NCBI RefSeq assembly: GCF_934754625.1
Contig: NZ_CAKVIU010000002.1
Direction: 5' to 3' (one strand)
Length of the DNA stretch: 64,000 bases
DNA from: Catenibacterium sp900764725
GTDB taxonomy: Bacteria; Bacillota_I; Bacilli_A; Erysipelotrichales; Coprobacillaceae
The position numbers and the translations under genes are program-made. Shown in pieces: positions 17,349 through 26,471 of this stretch. Numbering within the stretch: position 1 is the stretch's first letter; the number at the start of each line of letters is the position of its first letter. Under the pieces are notes generated by a model. It searched no databases. It saw only the letters and a list, made by a program, of their open reading frames with translations, and had not been told where the DNA came from.

Positions 17349-18689
17349 ATGTTAAGAAAAGATTTCTTATGGGGTGGTGCAGTGACTGCCCATCAGAGTG
17401 AAGGTGGATATACTGAAGGAGGAAAAGTTCCTGCAGTATGTGACTTAACAGTTACTGGTAAGTTCTCAGACTTTAAGAATGGGATTGATGCTTATCATAG
17501 ATACAAAGAAGACTTTGACTTATATAAAGAGTTAGGCTTTAATGCATACCGTTTCTCTTTAGACTGGTCTAGACTCATGAGTGATGAGAATACGCATAAT
17601 GAAGAAGGTTTTGCCTTTTATGATGAATTTATTGATGAATTACTAAAGAGAGGTATAGAACCTATTCCTACACTATATCACTTTGAAATGCCTGTATTCT
17701 TATATGAGAAATACAATGGTTTTGCGAGTAGAAGAGTAGTAGATATATTTGTAGAATTATGCAAGAAAATCGTAGATCGTTATTGTCATAAAGTTAAATA
17801 CTGGATTATCTTTAATGAACAGAATGGAATACTACAGAAAGGACCAAAGATGTTCTTTGGTGCTGTATGTCCTGAAGGAGAAAACCCTATAACCCTAGAT
17901 CATCAAATTATGCATAATACCTTAATCGCGCATAGTTTGATTAACGAATACATTCATCAAAAAGGAGGCTATGTTTTAGGTATGGCGACTATTGTACAAA
18001 GCTATCCTGAAACATGTCACCCATTAGATACATTAGAATCTATGAAAGCCCAGAGTGAAGCATTTGTATTCCTGGATGTCTTTGCGAGAGGACACTATAA
18101 CAGCTACTTCCTAGCAAATATGAAACTAGAAGGGACTATGCCAGTTATAGAAGAAGAGGACTTTGAAATACTTAAGAAGGGTAAAACAGATGCTCTTGCG
18201 ATAAGCTATTATATGTCTACTATTAGTCATTATGGTGAAGATAGTCTGACTAATGTAGAAGATGTAGTCATTAAGAAGAACCCTTACTTAGAAATGTCTG
18301 AATTTGGCTGGACAATTGATCCTATTGGATTACGTATTACTTTAAGACAGCTCTATGATAGATATGAAATGCCTATCTATATTGTAGAGAATGGTTATGG
18401 ATATGATGATCAGCTAGTAGATGGTGTTATTGATGATGATTATCGTATTGATTACATGAGAAAGCATATTGAAGAGATGAAGAAGGCTGTAGAAGAAGGT
18501 GTAGATTGTAGAGGATACTTATCTTGGGGGCCTATTGATATCTTGAGCAGTCGTGCACAGATGAAGAAGAGATATGGATTTGTTTATGTGAATAGAGATA
18601 ATGATGACTTAAAGGATATGAGAAGAATTAAGAAGAAGTCATTTGAATGGTATAAGAATGTAATAAGTAGTAATGGGGAAGTGTTGTAA
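17349..18689 (+). CDS. GH1 beta-glucosidase / 6-phospho-beta-glucosidase
   Basis: A 446-residue cytoplasmic GH1 enzyme of the usual length. It opens with the GH1 N-terminal signature FLWGGAVTAHQSEG; the acid/base is E157 in FNEQN and the nucleophile E347 in VENGYG. The end, KKKSFEWYKNVISSNGE, is typical of the phospho-beta-glucosidase branch, so the substrate is most likely a PTS-imported beta-glucoside 6-phosphate. No PTS gene sits in this transcription unit; the closest EIIC is at 27881. A ribosome binding site AAAGGAG precedes ATG 17349. The LacI-family gene starts 11 bp after its stop, so both are probably cotranscribed. The upstream region carries the phased TGAGCGTTA array and a CTTGAA palindrome. 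Confidence 0.9.
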   Translation: MLRKDFLWGGAVTAHQSEGGYTEGGKVPAVCDLTVTGKFSDFKNGIDAYHRYKEDFDLYKELGFNAYRFSLDWSRLMSDENTHNEEGFAFYDEFIDELLKRGIEPIPTLYHFEMPVFLYEKYNGFASRRVVDIFVELCKKIVDRYCHKVKYWIIFNEQNGILQKGPKMFFGAVCPEGENPITLDHQIMHNTLIAHSLINEYIHQKGGYVLGMATIVQSYPETCHPLDTLESMKAQSEAFVFLDVFARGHYNSYFLANMKLEGTMPVIEEEDFEILKKGKTDALAISYYMSTISHYGEDSLTNVEDVVIKKNPYLEMSEFGWTIDPIGLRITLRQLYDRYEMPIYIVENGYGYDDQLVDGVIDDDYRIDYMRKHIEEMKKAVEEGVDCRGYLSWGPIDILSSRAQMKKRYGFVYVNRDNDDLKDMRRIKKKSFEWYKNVISSNGEVL

Positions 18690-18700
18690 GGAGTATTAAT

Positions 18701-19717
18701 ATGAAAGTGACAATGAAAGATATTGCGAAAGAATTGAATATCTCTATTAATGCTGTATCAATTGCGTTAAATGATAAACCAGGTGTAAGTGATTCAATGC
18801 GTCTAAAAATATTAAGAACAGCAGATAAAATGGGATACATCAATGAAAAGCATCATTATCTTTCAGTCTTTTCTAAATCTAATATTTGTATTCTAATGCA
18901 GAGTTATTATGCTAATACAGGACATTTTTATTCTATCGTTTTACGTTCAATCGTTGAACGTGCTAAAGTATTGGGTTATATGTCTATTTTGAATTATTTT
19001 GAAGATAATCAATTTGAATTTCCAGATTGTATTGTTGATAGAAAAGTTGCTGGTATTTTAGTAGTTGGTAAAATATCAGACCAGAATTTAAATCAGTTAA
19101 AAAATACTGGTATCCCTGTTGTTCTTGTAGACTATACATCATTAGGAGATACATGTGATTGTGTTTTGACTCACAATAAACAGGGAGGATACTTGATCAC
19201 TCAATATGTTCTTGATAGAGGGTATAAAAGAGTAGGATTTTTTGGAGATTTAGAATACTCTTTAAGCTTTTCTGATCGTTTTATGGGATATAAGCAAGCT
19301 TTAGTAAATAGAAATATTGCAGTTGATATAGAATCCTATATAAATCAATACTCCATCCTACATGAAACAGAGAAATACGTATTAGAAAATGATGTTAATA
19401 GTATTGTATCGTTACTTGAAAAAAGTGAATTACCTGAAGTTTTTATATGTGCTAATGATTCTAATGCATTTATATTATTGAATGCATTGACTTTAATGAA
19501 TATAAAAGTACCTGATCAAATAGGTATTACTGGCTTTGATGATACACCTCTATGTGATAAAACAATCCCTAAACTTACTACTATTCAAGTACAAAAAGAA
19601 TTAATGGGAGAAATTGCGGTTAATAAACTTATAGATTGTATTCATCGTGAAAATGATGTTCAAATGACTCAATTGTTATCTACTAAAATAATTGAAAGAG
19701 ATTCAGTGAAACAATAA
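18701..19717 (+). CDS. LacI-family transcriptional regulator
   Basis: A 338-residue repressor. The N-terminal helix-turn-helix MKDIAKELNISINAVSIALN and hinge helix (to about residue 58) are canonical, followed by a periplasmic-binding-protein-like sensor domain with the conserved IGITGFDDTPLCDKTIPKLTT segment. It lies between the GH1 gene and the PL8-type surface enzyme and probably controls both. Half-sites CTTGAA occur in both upstream regions. The effector is unknown and should be a sugar or sugar phosphate from the glycan handled by this locus. Confidence 0.88.
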   Translation: MKVTMKDIAKELNISINAVSIALNDKPGVSDSMRLKILRTADKMGYINEKHHYLSVFSKSNICILMQSYYANTGHFYSIVLRSIVERAKVLGYMSILNYFEDNQFEFPDCIVDRKVAGILVVGKISDQNLNQLKNTGIPVVLVDYTSLGDTCDCVLTHNKQGGYLITQYVLDRGYKRVGFFGDLEYSLSFSDRFMGYKQALVNRNIAVDIESYINQYSILHETEKYVLENDVNSIVSLLEKSELPEVFICANDSNAFILLNALTLMNIKVPDQIGITGFDDTPLCDKTIPKLTTIQVQKELMGEIAVNKLIDCIHRENDVQMTQLLSTKIIERDSVKQ

Positions 19718-19719
19718 AT

Positions 19720-19785
19720 ATTCAAGTTAATCCAAATTGAAATTAAAGTTCTTGAATGGCATTCTATAATTAGAAAGCGATTACA
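19720..19785 (+). promoter_or_regulatory. Promoter, inverted half-sites and cre-like site before the PL8-type gene
   Basis: A perfect -10 TATAAT (19765-19770) has a possible weak -35 TTAAAG at 16 nt. ATTCAAG (19720-19726) and CTTGAAT (19751-19757) form an inverted pair flanking the -35 region. Directly after the -10, 19771-19785 matches the catabolite-responsive consensus WTGNAANCGNWNNCW with a single mismatch, which would place CcpA as a roadblock to transcription. Confidence 0.5.
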
Positions 19786-19800
19786 AGAGGAGGGTTAATG

Positions 19801-22800
19801 ATGAATAAAGTAGTAAAAATAATGATTTCTTTGTTTGTTGTATTCACAATGTCACTATCAAATGTACAAGTGACATTTGGATTAACATCTCATGAAGAAA
19901 TAAGTATTATCAAAGGTAGGCTAAAGGAACATTTCTTATCTTTGGATACTATTGATGATGGTTCTAAAGTTGAAACATGTTATGTTTCTAAAGCAAGTGA
20001 ATATCTAAAACTTATAAAAGAAGATGGTTCTTTTGATGATGTTAACTATAAGGCAAATAATAATGCTGCAAATGGAGCAGCATGGTCGCCTTATCTCGCA
20101 TTAGATCGTCTTCAAGCTATTTCTATAGCTTATAGTAAACAAGGTAATGCCCTATATAAAAAGCAGGAAGTAATAAGTAAACTAGAGAAAGCTATAAACT
20201 ATTGGGCTGAACAAAATCCTCGTTCTACAAACTGGTGGGAAAATCAAGTAGGGGTACAGCTTCGTTTTTCTAGAATGGCTTTATTTCTAGAAGATGTTGT
20301 AAGTGAAGATTTAGAAAATATCATGCTAAAGAAGCTTTTAGAAAAAGTGCCAGTCAAGTATGGAACAGGTCAAAATAATCTATGGTTTAATCAAAACTAT
20401 CTTTACTATTATTTATTGACAGAAGATTCTGATCATTTACATGATATGATCGATAATTATTTAAGTTATTGTTTAGTCACACAAAAAGATGATAAAACAG
20501 CTGAAGCTGTACAAGTAGACAATAGCTTTTACATGCATGGTAAACAGTTTTATTCAAATGGTTATGGAATGTCCATGTTTAGAGATATGAGTTTTTGGAT
20601 TTATATGTTAAGAGATACTTCATTCTCATTAGGAAAAGATGTTATTAATCGTATGGCTGATTATATGATTAATGGTACAAGCTGGACAATTAGAGGAGAC
20701 ATCCAAGAATTATATTTAGGCTATCGTGAATATAAATATTCAGTAGGTTACAAGAATTATGCTGCTGAATATATTGATCCATTAAAGAGAATGATTGCTT
20801 CTGATAAGGCAAATGCTAAAAAGTATCAGGAGATATTGAATAATATTGAAAACCCACAGATTACAAATGGCAAAAATGGAAACTACTATATGTGGAGATC
20901 TGGATATGCCTCTCATATGAGAAATGATTATGGTGTTAATATTAAAATGGATTCCAATGAAATTATTGGGGGAGAATGGAGAGGAAGCTGGCCTAATGGA
21001 AATAAAGGGCAACTCATCTATTGGACTTCATCAGCAGCATCTACTATTACTGTAGATGGTGATGAATATACAACTGTTTATCCGACTTATGATTGGGCAC
21101 ATTGCCCTGGTACAACAACTGCTGCAAGATTAGTACAGGATTATTCTAATTCAGGACGTTTTACTAATGGTACAAGTCATACGATTGGTGTATCAAATGG
21201 GCAGTATGGTGCAACTGCTTATGCAATGAATAAAAAAGGAACACAAGTTAAGAAGGGATATTTCTTCTTTGATGATGAAATTGTAACATTAGGTTCAGGT
21301 ATCACATCTAGTGAATCAGTAGAAATACATACAACTCTTAATCAGGCCAAAGCCAATGATGTTTTAGTAGATGGAGATGTTATCTCTCAAGATACCACTA
21401 AAACTATTAAAAATAGTAAATGGATTTACAATAATAAAGTTGGATATGTTTTCCCAGATGAAACATCAGTAACTGTTTCTAACGCATATCAGAAAGACAA
21501 TCCTTCTTTATGGGCAGAGGAGAAAAAGGCTTCTACCCCAAGAACATTTAAGGCGTATATTAATCATGGCATAAAACCTACTAATCAGTCATACTCTTAT
21601 ATTATTCTGCCAAACAAAACAAGCAAGAAGGTTTCAGAATATGCTGATAATAACCCTATAACTATTGTTGCGAATAATGAAAGTGTTCAAGCAGTTAGAA
21701 ATGAAAACCTAAAACAGACACAAATCAATTTCTATAAAGCAGGGACATTAGAATATAAAACAGGATATAAAGTAACGGTTGATCAGCCTTGTAGTTTAAT
21801 TATTGATGAGTCTGAAGAACAAAGAAAAATCACTCTTGCATCGTCAGAAAGTCAAAGTAATACTACAATCCAAGTTAAACTTGATTATGGTCATACTACT
21901 ACAAAAACTGATTTTATTACGCCATCAGCACCATATACAGGTTCATCTATGACTTTAAATGAAAATGACAGTAACTTGTATAGTGCGAGTTCATCATCAT
22001 ATGATATCAAATCAGCTTTTGATAATGATATGAATACTTATTGGCAGAGTAATTCTAATGATGAAGAATGGATCAGCTTTTATGCAGGTAATAGTTATAC
22101 TTCAGAACTAAATATCAAATGGGGAGATAATTATGCCTCAGATTTTGATATATATACATCTAAAGATGGTAAAACATATACTTATTTAAAATCAGTAAAT
22201 CAAAATGTGAAAGATTCTACTATCAGCATAGGTGGTATATACCCTTATATAAAGATAGTAATGAAAAAATCAAAAGGGTCTAACTATCAAATAAAAGAAA
22301 TTATATGTAAAAGTCAGGATAACTTAACATATAAGAAACCTGTTGAAGTAAGTTCTCAATACAATGATGAATTAAAGAAAGAGAATGCTGTTGATGGTAA
22401 TACAAATACAAGATGGGGATCAAAGAGAGATAGTGATGATAACTGGATTATTGTAGATTTACAGAAGAACTGCTCAATTAAAGCCTTAAATATTTTATGG
22501 GAAGCTGCATGTTCAGATGAATATAGTATAGAAATTTCTTTAGATAAGAAAAACTGGACTACTATAAAAGATAAGTTAAAAACAAATCAATCATTATCTG
22601 ATCAATATTTAATTGATGATAATGTTTATGGTCGTTATCTGAAGATACATTCTACAAAAACGAGAATTGTTAATGGGAAGAATTATGGAATTAGTATATA
22701 TGAACTAGTTGCATATGGTAATGAAGAACAAGAAGATACGAATTATAGTAATATCGCATTAAATAAATCAGTAGAAACAAGTTCACAATACAATGATGAA

Positions 22801-25413
22801 TTAAAGAAAGAAAATGCTGTTGATGGTAATATTAAAACACGTTGGGGATCAATTAGAAACAGTGATGATAACTGGCTTATTATTGATTTAGAACAGTATT
22901 CAAAAATTAATAAGATTCAAATTGATTGGGAAAATGCCTGCTCAGATGATTATACAATAGAAGTATCTAATGATAAGAAAACTTGGCAGGTAGTTACTGA
23001 AACAAAAACAAATACATCATTAAGAGATATTCATACATATGATTCATATATTTATGGTCGATATCTTAAAATTCATTCTTATAAAACACGCCGAGTAAAT
23101 AATAAGAATTATGGTATTGGTATTAATGAAGTAGCAGTATATGGTGTTCAATCATCCGAAGTTAATGAAAATCAAAACATTGCATTAAATAAACCTTCAT
23201 ATTCATCTAGTACTTATAAGAGTCAATATGGTTCTGAAAAAGCATTTGATGGAAGTGTAGATAAAACATCTGGTAAAGAATCAAGATGGGTTTCTCTAAG
23301 AAGAAAAGATAATTCTGGTAAATATGTTGATTATCAATGGATTTATGTAGATTTACAGAATTATTATGATATTTCAAAAATAGTTTTAAATTGGGAAGCA
23401 GCATGTGCTAAAAGTTATAAAATTCAGATATCTTCAAATGGAAAAAACTGGAAGGATATCAGTTCAGTAATTGATGGAAAAGGCGGTAAAAGAGAGTTTG
23501 ACTATACTGATCAAACAGTAGCTAGATATGTAAGAGTAGAATGTCTAGAACCTTCTACTGTTTATGGTTATTCATTATGGGAATTTGAAGTATATGGTAA
23601 TAGAGTTAAACAGCCAAAGACTACAAATTTAGCACTAAATAAGAAGTCTAGTGCATCTAGTTCATATAAAGCACAATATGATTCTTCCAAGGCATTTGAT
23701 GGAAGTGAAGATGCCACTTCAGGAAAGGAATCACGTTGGGTTTCTTTAAGACAGAAAGACAATAAGGAAGATGTTTCAAACCAATGGATTTCTGTTGATC
23801 TTGGAGATTATTACAATGTTAATCAAATTAAGTTGAATTGGGAAGGAACTGGAGCAGAGGAATATAAGTTACAGGTTTCTTTAGATGGTGAAACATGGAC
23901 TGATATTACACATGCACAACATTCTAATGGTGGCATTGAAACATATAATTATAATGGTGTAACAGCCAAATATGTAAAAATGCAGGGAATTAAACCTAAC
24001 AGTATTTATGGATATTCATTATGGGAATTTGAAGTATATGGAGATTCACTCGACAAATGTGAATTGACAAATCTATATTATATGAATGTTAATATGGATA
24101 CTTCTATTTATACACCAGAAACCAAGGAGAGATTCAATCAAGCATTAAATAATACCTATAAGGTAATAAATGAAGATGTTGATTCTTCTACAATATTAGA
24201 AACAAAACAAGAATTACTGGATAGTATTAGTAATTTGAAATTGTTAGCTAATTTTGATTATCTGGGTAGCTTGATTAAAGAATGCAAAAATCTTGATGAA
24301 TCAGTATATACGCCTGCTACTTTTGAAAAATTAGAAGCTAAATTACAAGAAGCTGAAATGATCTACAATGATAAAAATAGTAGCCAGGAAAAGATTGATT
24401 CTATTTGTGATGAACTTGTTGAAGCAAAAGATAAATTGATTTTCAAGAGTGATAAAACAGATTTAATTATATTGATTAATGAAGTGAATAAGCTTGATCG
24501 TTCATTGTATTTAGATGCTTGTGTAGAGGAATTAGATATTTATTTGAATAAAGCACAAGCAGTGGCCAATGATGAAAATGCGAATGAAGAGTCTGTCTTA
24601 GAAGCATATAAGAATTTGTCTGGTGCAAAAGATCATCTTGTAACTAAAGAATCTTATGAACATCTACAAGAATTGATTATAAAGGCATTAGACATTGATG
24701 AATCTAAATATACAGAAGAATCAATTAAATTACTTAGAGATAAGAGAAAGCAAGCTGAAGAAGCTTATAAAGAATCTGTTCCTCAAAATGATAAGGTACA
24801 AAAGGCAATATTAGAATTAGAAGGTGCTTTAAATGCTTTAGAGAAGAAGATTGATTACTCTCAGTTATTAGCTATTATTGGTAAAGTTGAATCTATTGAT
24901 CAAACAAAATATACTCCTTCATCATTGTTGAGAGTGAACAATGAAGTACTTAAAGCAAAAGCACTCATAGAAAAAGTTGATGTCAATCAAGAAGAGATTG
25001 ATGAAATGGTTACTACTTTATTAGAGGCTATTGATCATCTTGTTTTAAAAGCAGATAAGACAGAACTTGAAGAGTTAATTACAAAAATTGAGGGTTTAGA
25101 TTTGAGTAAGTATGAAAATACAGACTCTTTAATTACTGTATTAAATCAAAGTAAAGAAGTATTAATGAATGAAGAATCTACACAAAGTGAAGTGAATCAA
25201 GCTTATGAAATGTTGAATACTTCGTATAAACAGCTTAAACTTAAGTCTGATAATGTTGAAATTACAGAAATACCAACTCAGAGTACAAATAAGACTGATA
25301 AAAATGAACAGGTTAAAACAGGTGATACCACTTATGTTAATATGATTGGATGGTCTTTATTGATTATGATGAGTTGTTTAGGAATATTCTTTATTAGAAT
25401 GAGAATGTATTAA
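19801..25413 (+). CDS. Surface polysaccharide lyase, PL8-like, with F5/8C and FIVAR arrays
   Basis: A 1870-residue secreted protein. After a signal peptide comes an alpha/alpha-toroid domain (about 45-400) followed by beta-sandwich domains, as in hyaluronan/chondroitin/xanthan lyases of PL8. Matches to the catalytic centre are N192 or N193 in GQNNLWF, H246 and Y255 in HGKQFYSNGYG (nine apart, as in streptococcal hyaluronate lyase), an arginine in TIRGDI, and an aromatic patch NWWEN. Five discoidin-like domains (about 715-1415) and about six three-helix FIVAR repeats (1420-1825) follow, then a C-terminal VKTGD, hydrophobic segment and short basic tail. Domains 2/3 and 4/5 are recent duplicates. 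ATG 19801 has the better ribosome binding site spacing. It should cleave a uronic-acid glycan at the cell surface. No GH88 is nearby, so the substrate is open. Confidence 0.75.
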   Translation: MNKVVKIMISLFVVFTMSLSNVQVTFGLTSHEEISIIKGRLKEHFLSLDTIDDGSKVETCYVSKASEYLKLIKEDGSFDDVNYKANNNAANGAAWSPYLALDRLQAISIAYSKQGNALYKKQEVISKLEKAINYWAEQNPRSTNWWENQVGVQLRFSRMALFLEDVVSEDLENIMLKKLLEKVPVKYGTGQNNLWFNQNYLYYYLLTEDSDHLHDMIDNYLSYCLVTQKDDKTAEAVQVDNSFYMHGKQFYSNGYGMSMFRDMSFWIYMLRDTSFSLGKDVINRMADYMINGTSWTIRGDIQELYLGYREYKYSVGYKNYAAEYIDPLKRMIASDKANAKKYQEILNNIENPQITNGKNGNYYMWRSGYASHMRNDYGVNIKMDSNEIIGGEWRGSWPNGNKGQLIYWTSSAASTITVDGDEYTTVYPTYDWAHCPGTTTAARLVQDYSNSGRFTNGTSHTIGVSNGQYGATAYAMNKKGTQVKKGYFFFDDEIVTLGSGITSSESVEIHTTLNQAKANDVLVDGDVISQDTTKTIKNSKWIYNNKVGYVFPDETSVTVSNAYQKDNPSLWAEEKKASTPRTFKAYINHGIKPTNQSYSYIILPNKTSKKVSEYADNNPITIVANNESVQAVRNENLKQTQINFYKAGTLEYKTGYKVTVDQPCSLIIDESEEQRKITLASSESQSNTTIQVKLDYGHTTTKTDFITPSAPYTGSSMTLNENDSNLYSASSSSYDIKSAFDNDMNTYWQSNSNDEEWISFYAGNSYTSELNIKWGDNYASDFDIYTSKDGKTYTYLKSVNQNVKDSTISIGGIYPYIKIVMKKSKGSNYQIKEIICKSQDNLTYKKPVEVSSQYNDELKKENAVDGNTNTRWGSKRDSDDNWIIVDLQKNCSIKALNILWEAACSDEYSIEISLDKKNWTTIKDKLKTNQSLSDQYLIDDNVYGRYLKIHSTKTRIVNGKNYGISIYELVAYGNEEQEDTNYSNIALNKSVETSSQYNDELKKENAVDGNIKTRWGSIRNSDDNWLIIDLEQYSKINKIQIDWENACSDDYTIEVSNDKKTWQVVTETKTNTSLRDIHTYDSYIYGRYLKIHSYKTRRVNNKNYGIGINEVAVYGVQSSEVNENQNIALNKPSYSSSTYKSQYGSEKAFDGSVDKTSGKESRWVSLRRKDNSGKYVDYQWIYVDLQNYYDISKIVLNWEAACAKSYKIQISSNGKNWKDISSVIDGKGGKREFDYTDQTVARYVRVECLEPSTVYGYSLWEFEVYGNRVKQPKTTNLALNKKSSASSSYKAQYDSSKAFDGSEDATSGKESRWVSLRQKDNKEDVSNQWISVDLGDYYNVNQIKLNWEGTGAEEYKLQVSLDGETWTDITHAQHSNGGIETYNYNGVTAKYVKMQGIKPNSIYGYSLWEFEVYGDSLDKCELTNLYYMNVNMDTSIYTPETKERFNQALNNTYKVINEDVDSSTILETKQELLDSISNLKLLANFDYLGSLIKECKNLDESVYTPATFEKLEAKLQEAEMIYNDKNSSQEKIDSICDELVEAKDKLIFKSDKTDLIILINEVNKLDRSLYLDACVEELDIYLNKAQAVANDENANEESVLEAYKNLSGAKDHLVTKESYEHLQELIIKALDIDESKYTEESIKLLRDKRKQAEEAYKESVPQNDKVQKAILELEGALNALEKKIDYSQLLAIIGKVESIDQTKYTPSSLLRVNNEVLKAKALIEKVDVNQEEIDEMVTTLLEAIDHLVLKADKTELEELITKIEGLDLSKYENTDSLITVLNQSKEVLMNEESTQSEVNQAYEMLNTSYKQLKLKSDNVEITEIPTQSTNKTDKNEQVKTGDTTYVNMIGWSLLIMMSCLGIFFIRMRMY

Positions 25414-25422
25414 AGTGAAATT

Positions 25423-25446
25423 AGGAGGAGTAATCCTCCTTTTTTT
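25423..25446 (+). terminator. Intrinsic terminator of the PL8-type gene
   Basis: AGGAGGA, loop GTAA, TCCTCCT and a T run, ten bases after the stop codon. Confidence 0.92.
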
Positions 25447-25528
25447 GATAATTATTTTCAGCATTATTACTTAAATAATTATGTAGTTGTAAGGTTTTTT
25501 CTATCGAATTGGAATCGCATACATTTTG

Positions 25529-25557
25529 TTGACTTGACATGTAGTGTACACTAAGAT
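25529..25557 (+). promoter_or_regulatory. Sigma-A promoter with a palindromic operator in the spacer
   Basis: TTGACT (25529-25534), 17 nt and TAAGAT (25552-25557). The spacer and first bases of the -10 hold the perfect 12-bp palindrome TAGTGTACACTA (25542-25553). Binding of a dimer there would block RNA polymerase, so this is a likely operator of the RpiR-type regulator encoded next. Confidence 0.7.
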
Positions 25558-25623
25558 GGAACTGTCTTCTAGATAAGGAGATAGTTGTTATAGATCTTTT
25601 AACCGGTGAAAAGAGGAACAGTA

Positions 25624-26469
25624 ATGATTATCGATAAAATAAAAGCATTGGATCATTTAACGATTCAAGAGAAATATCTAGTGGATTATATACTAGATAA
25701 TCCAGATGATATTTTACAAAAGAATATTAATGAATTAGCACAATTAAGCTATACAAGTACAGCAACAGTATCACGATTATGTAAGAAATTAGGCTTTAAA
25801 GGCTATAAAGATTTTAAGTATCAATATGCTGCTGAATATTCTCATTTACTTGAATTAAAGAGTGATTTAGAAATTGAACCATTTTCTAGTGATAGTTCAA
25901 TTAAAGATGCTTTAAATAAAATTGAACTTCTACACAGAAGATCAATTGAATATACAAAAAGTTTATTAGATAAACAAACGTTAGAAAGAATTTATCAACT
26001 TATTCAAAACTGCAAATATATTGAGATATATGGAACAGGTATTAACTTTGCATTAGCACAGGTTTATTGTTTAAACTTTGAAGAAGTAGGAATTATGTCA
26101 AAGGCTTATAACAGTTTGAACCCAATGCATGTTCAATACTTGAAACAAAGAAATCCAGATGACACACTCTGTATATTCTTAACTCATACAGGACAGAATA
26201 GAGAGATGTTGAAGATGGCTAAAGATATCAGTGAATCACATGTTAGATCTATTGTGATATGTGATCATAAGAAAAGAGATATATGTAAGTATTGTGATGA
26301 AACAATAGTGATTATGGCAACACGAAATACTATTGAGTTATCTAATGCGGTTTATATTTCTTCTTTACAGTATATATTTGATGTTTTTGCTTCATTGAAG
26401 CTTATAAGTAATTATTCTTATCTAGAGGGGACAACAAAGACAGTTGATAAATTCAAACTGGGAGAATAA
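25624..26469 (+). CDS. RpiR/MurR-family regulator
   Basis: A 281-residue regulator with an N-terminal HTH_6 domain (about 1-75, recognition region TSTATVSRLCKKLGFKGYKD) and a C-terminal SIS sugar-phosphate-binding domain (about 110-250, with EIYGTGINFALAQ and FLTHTGQNREML). It lies two bases before the GH1 gene and heads the operon RpiR-GH1-EIIC; it probably senses the phosphorylated product of that PTS. ATG 25624 is preferred over an upstream GTG at 25606 because GAGGA sits 6 nt before it. Autoregulation through the palindrome at 25542 is an inference from position. Confidence 0.9.
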   Translation: MIIDKIKALDHLTIQEKYLVDYILDNPDDILQKNINELAQLSYTSTATVSRLCKKLGFKGYKDFKYQYAAEYSHLLELKSDLEIEPFSSDSSIKDALNKIELLHRRSIEYTKSLLDKQTLERIYQLIQNCKYIEIYGTGINFALAQVYCLNFEEVGIMSKAYNSLNPMHVQYLKQRNPDDTLCIFLTHTGQNREMLKMAKDISESHVRSIVICDHKKRDICKYCDETIVIMATRNTIELSNAVYISSLQYIFDVFASLKLISNYSYLEGTTKTVDKFKLGE

Positions 26470-26471
26470 TT

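Noticed and set aside
17171..17349. TGAGCGTTA repeats considered as a CRISPR array.
   Set aside because: Units are 9 bp, spacers are 2-22 bp, and no cas genes lie nearby.
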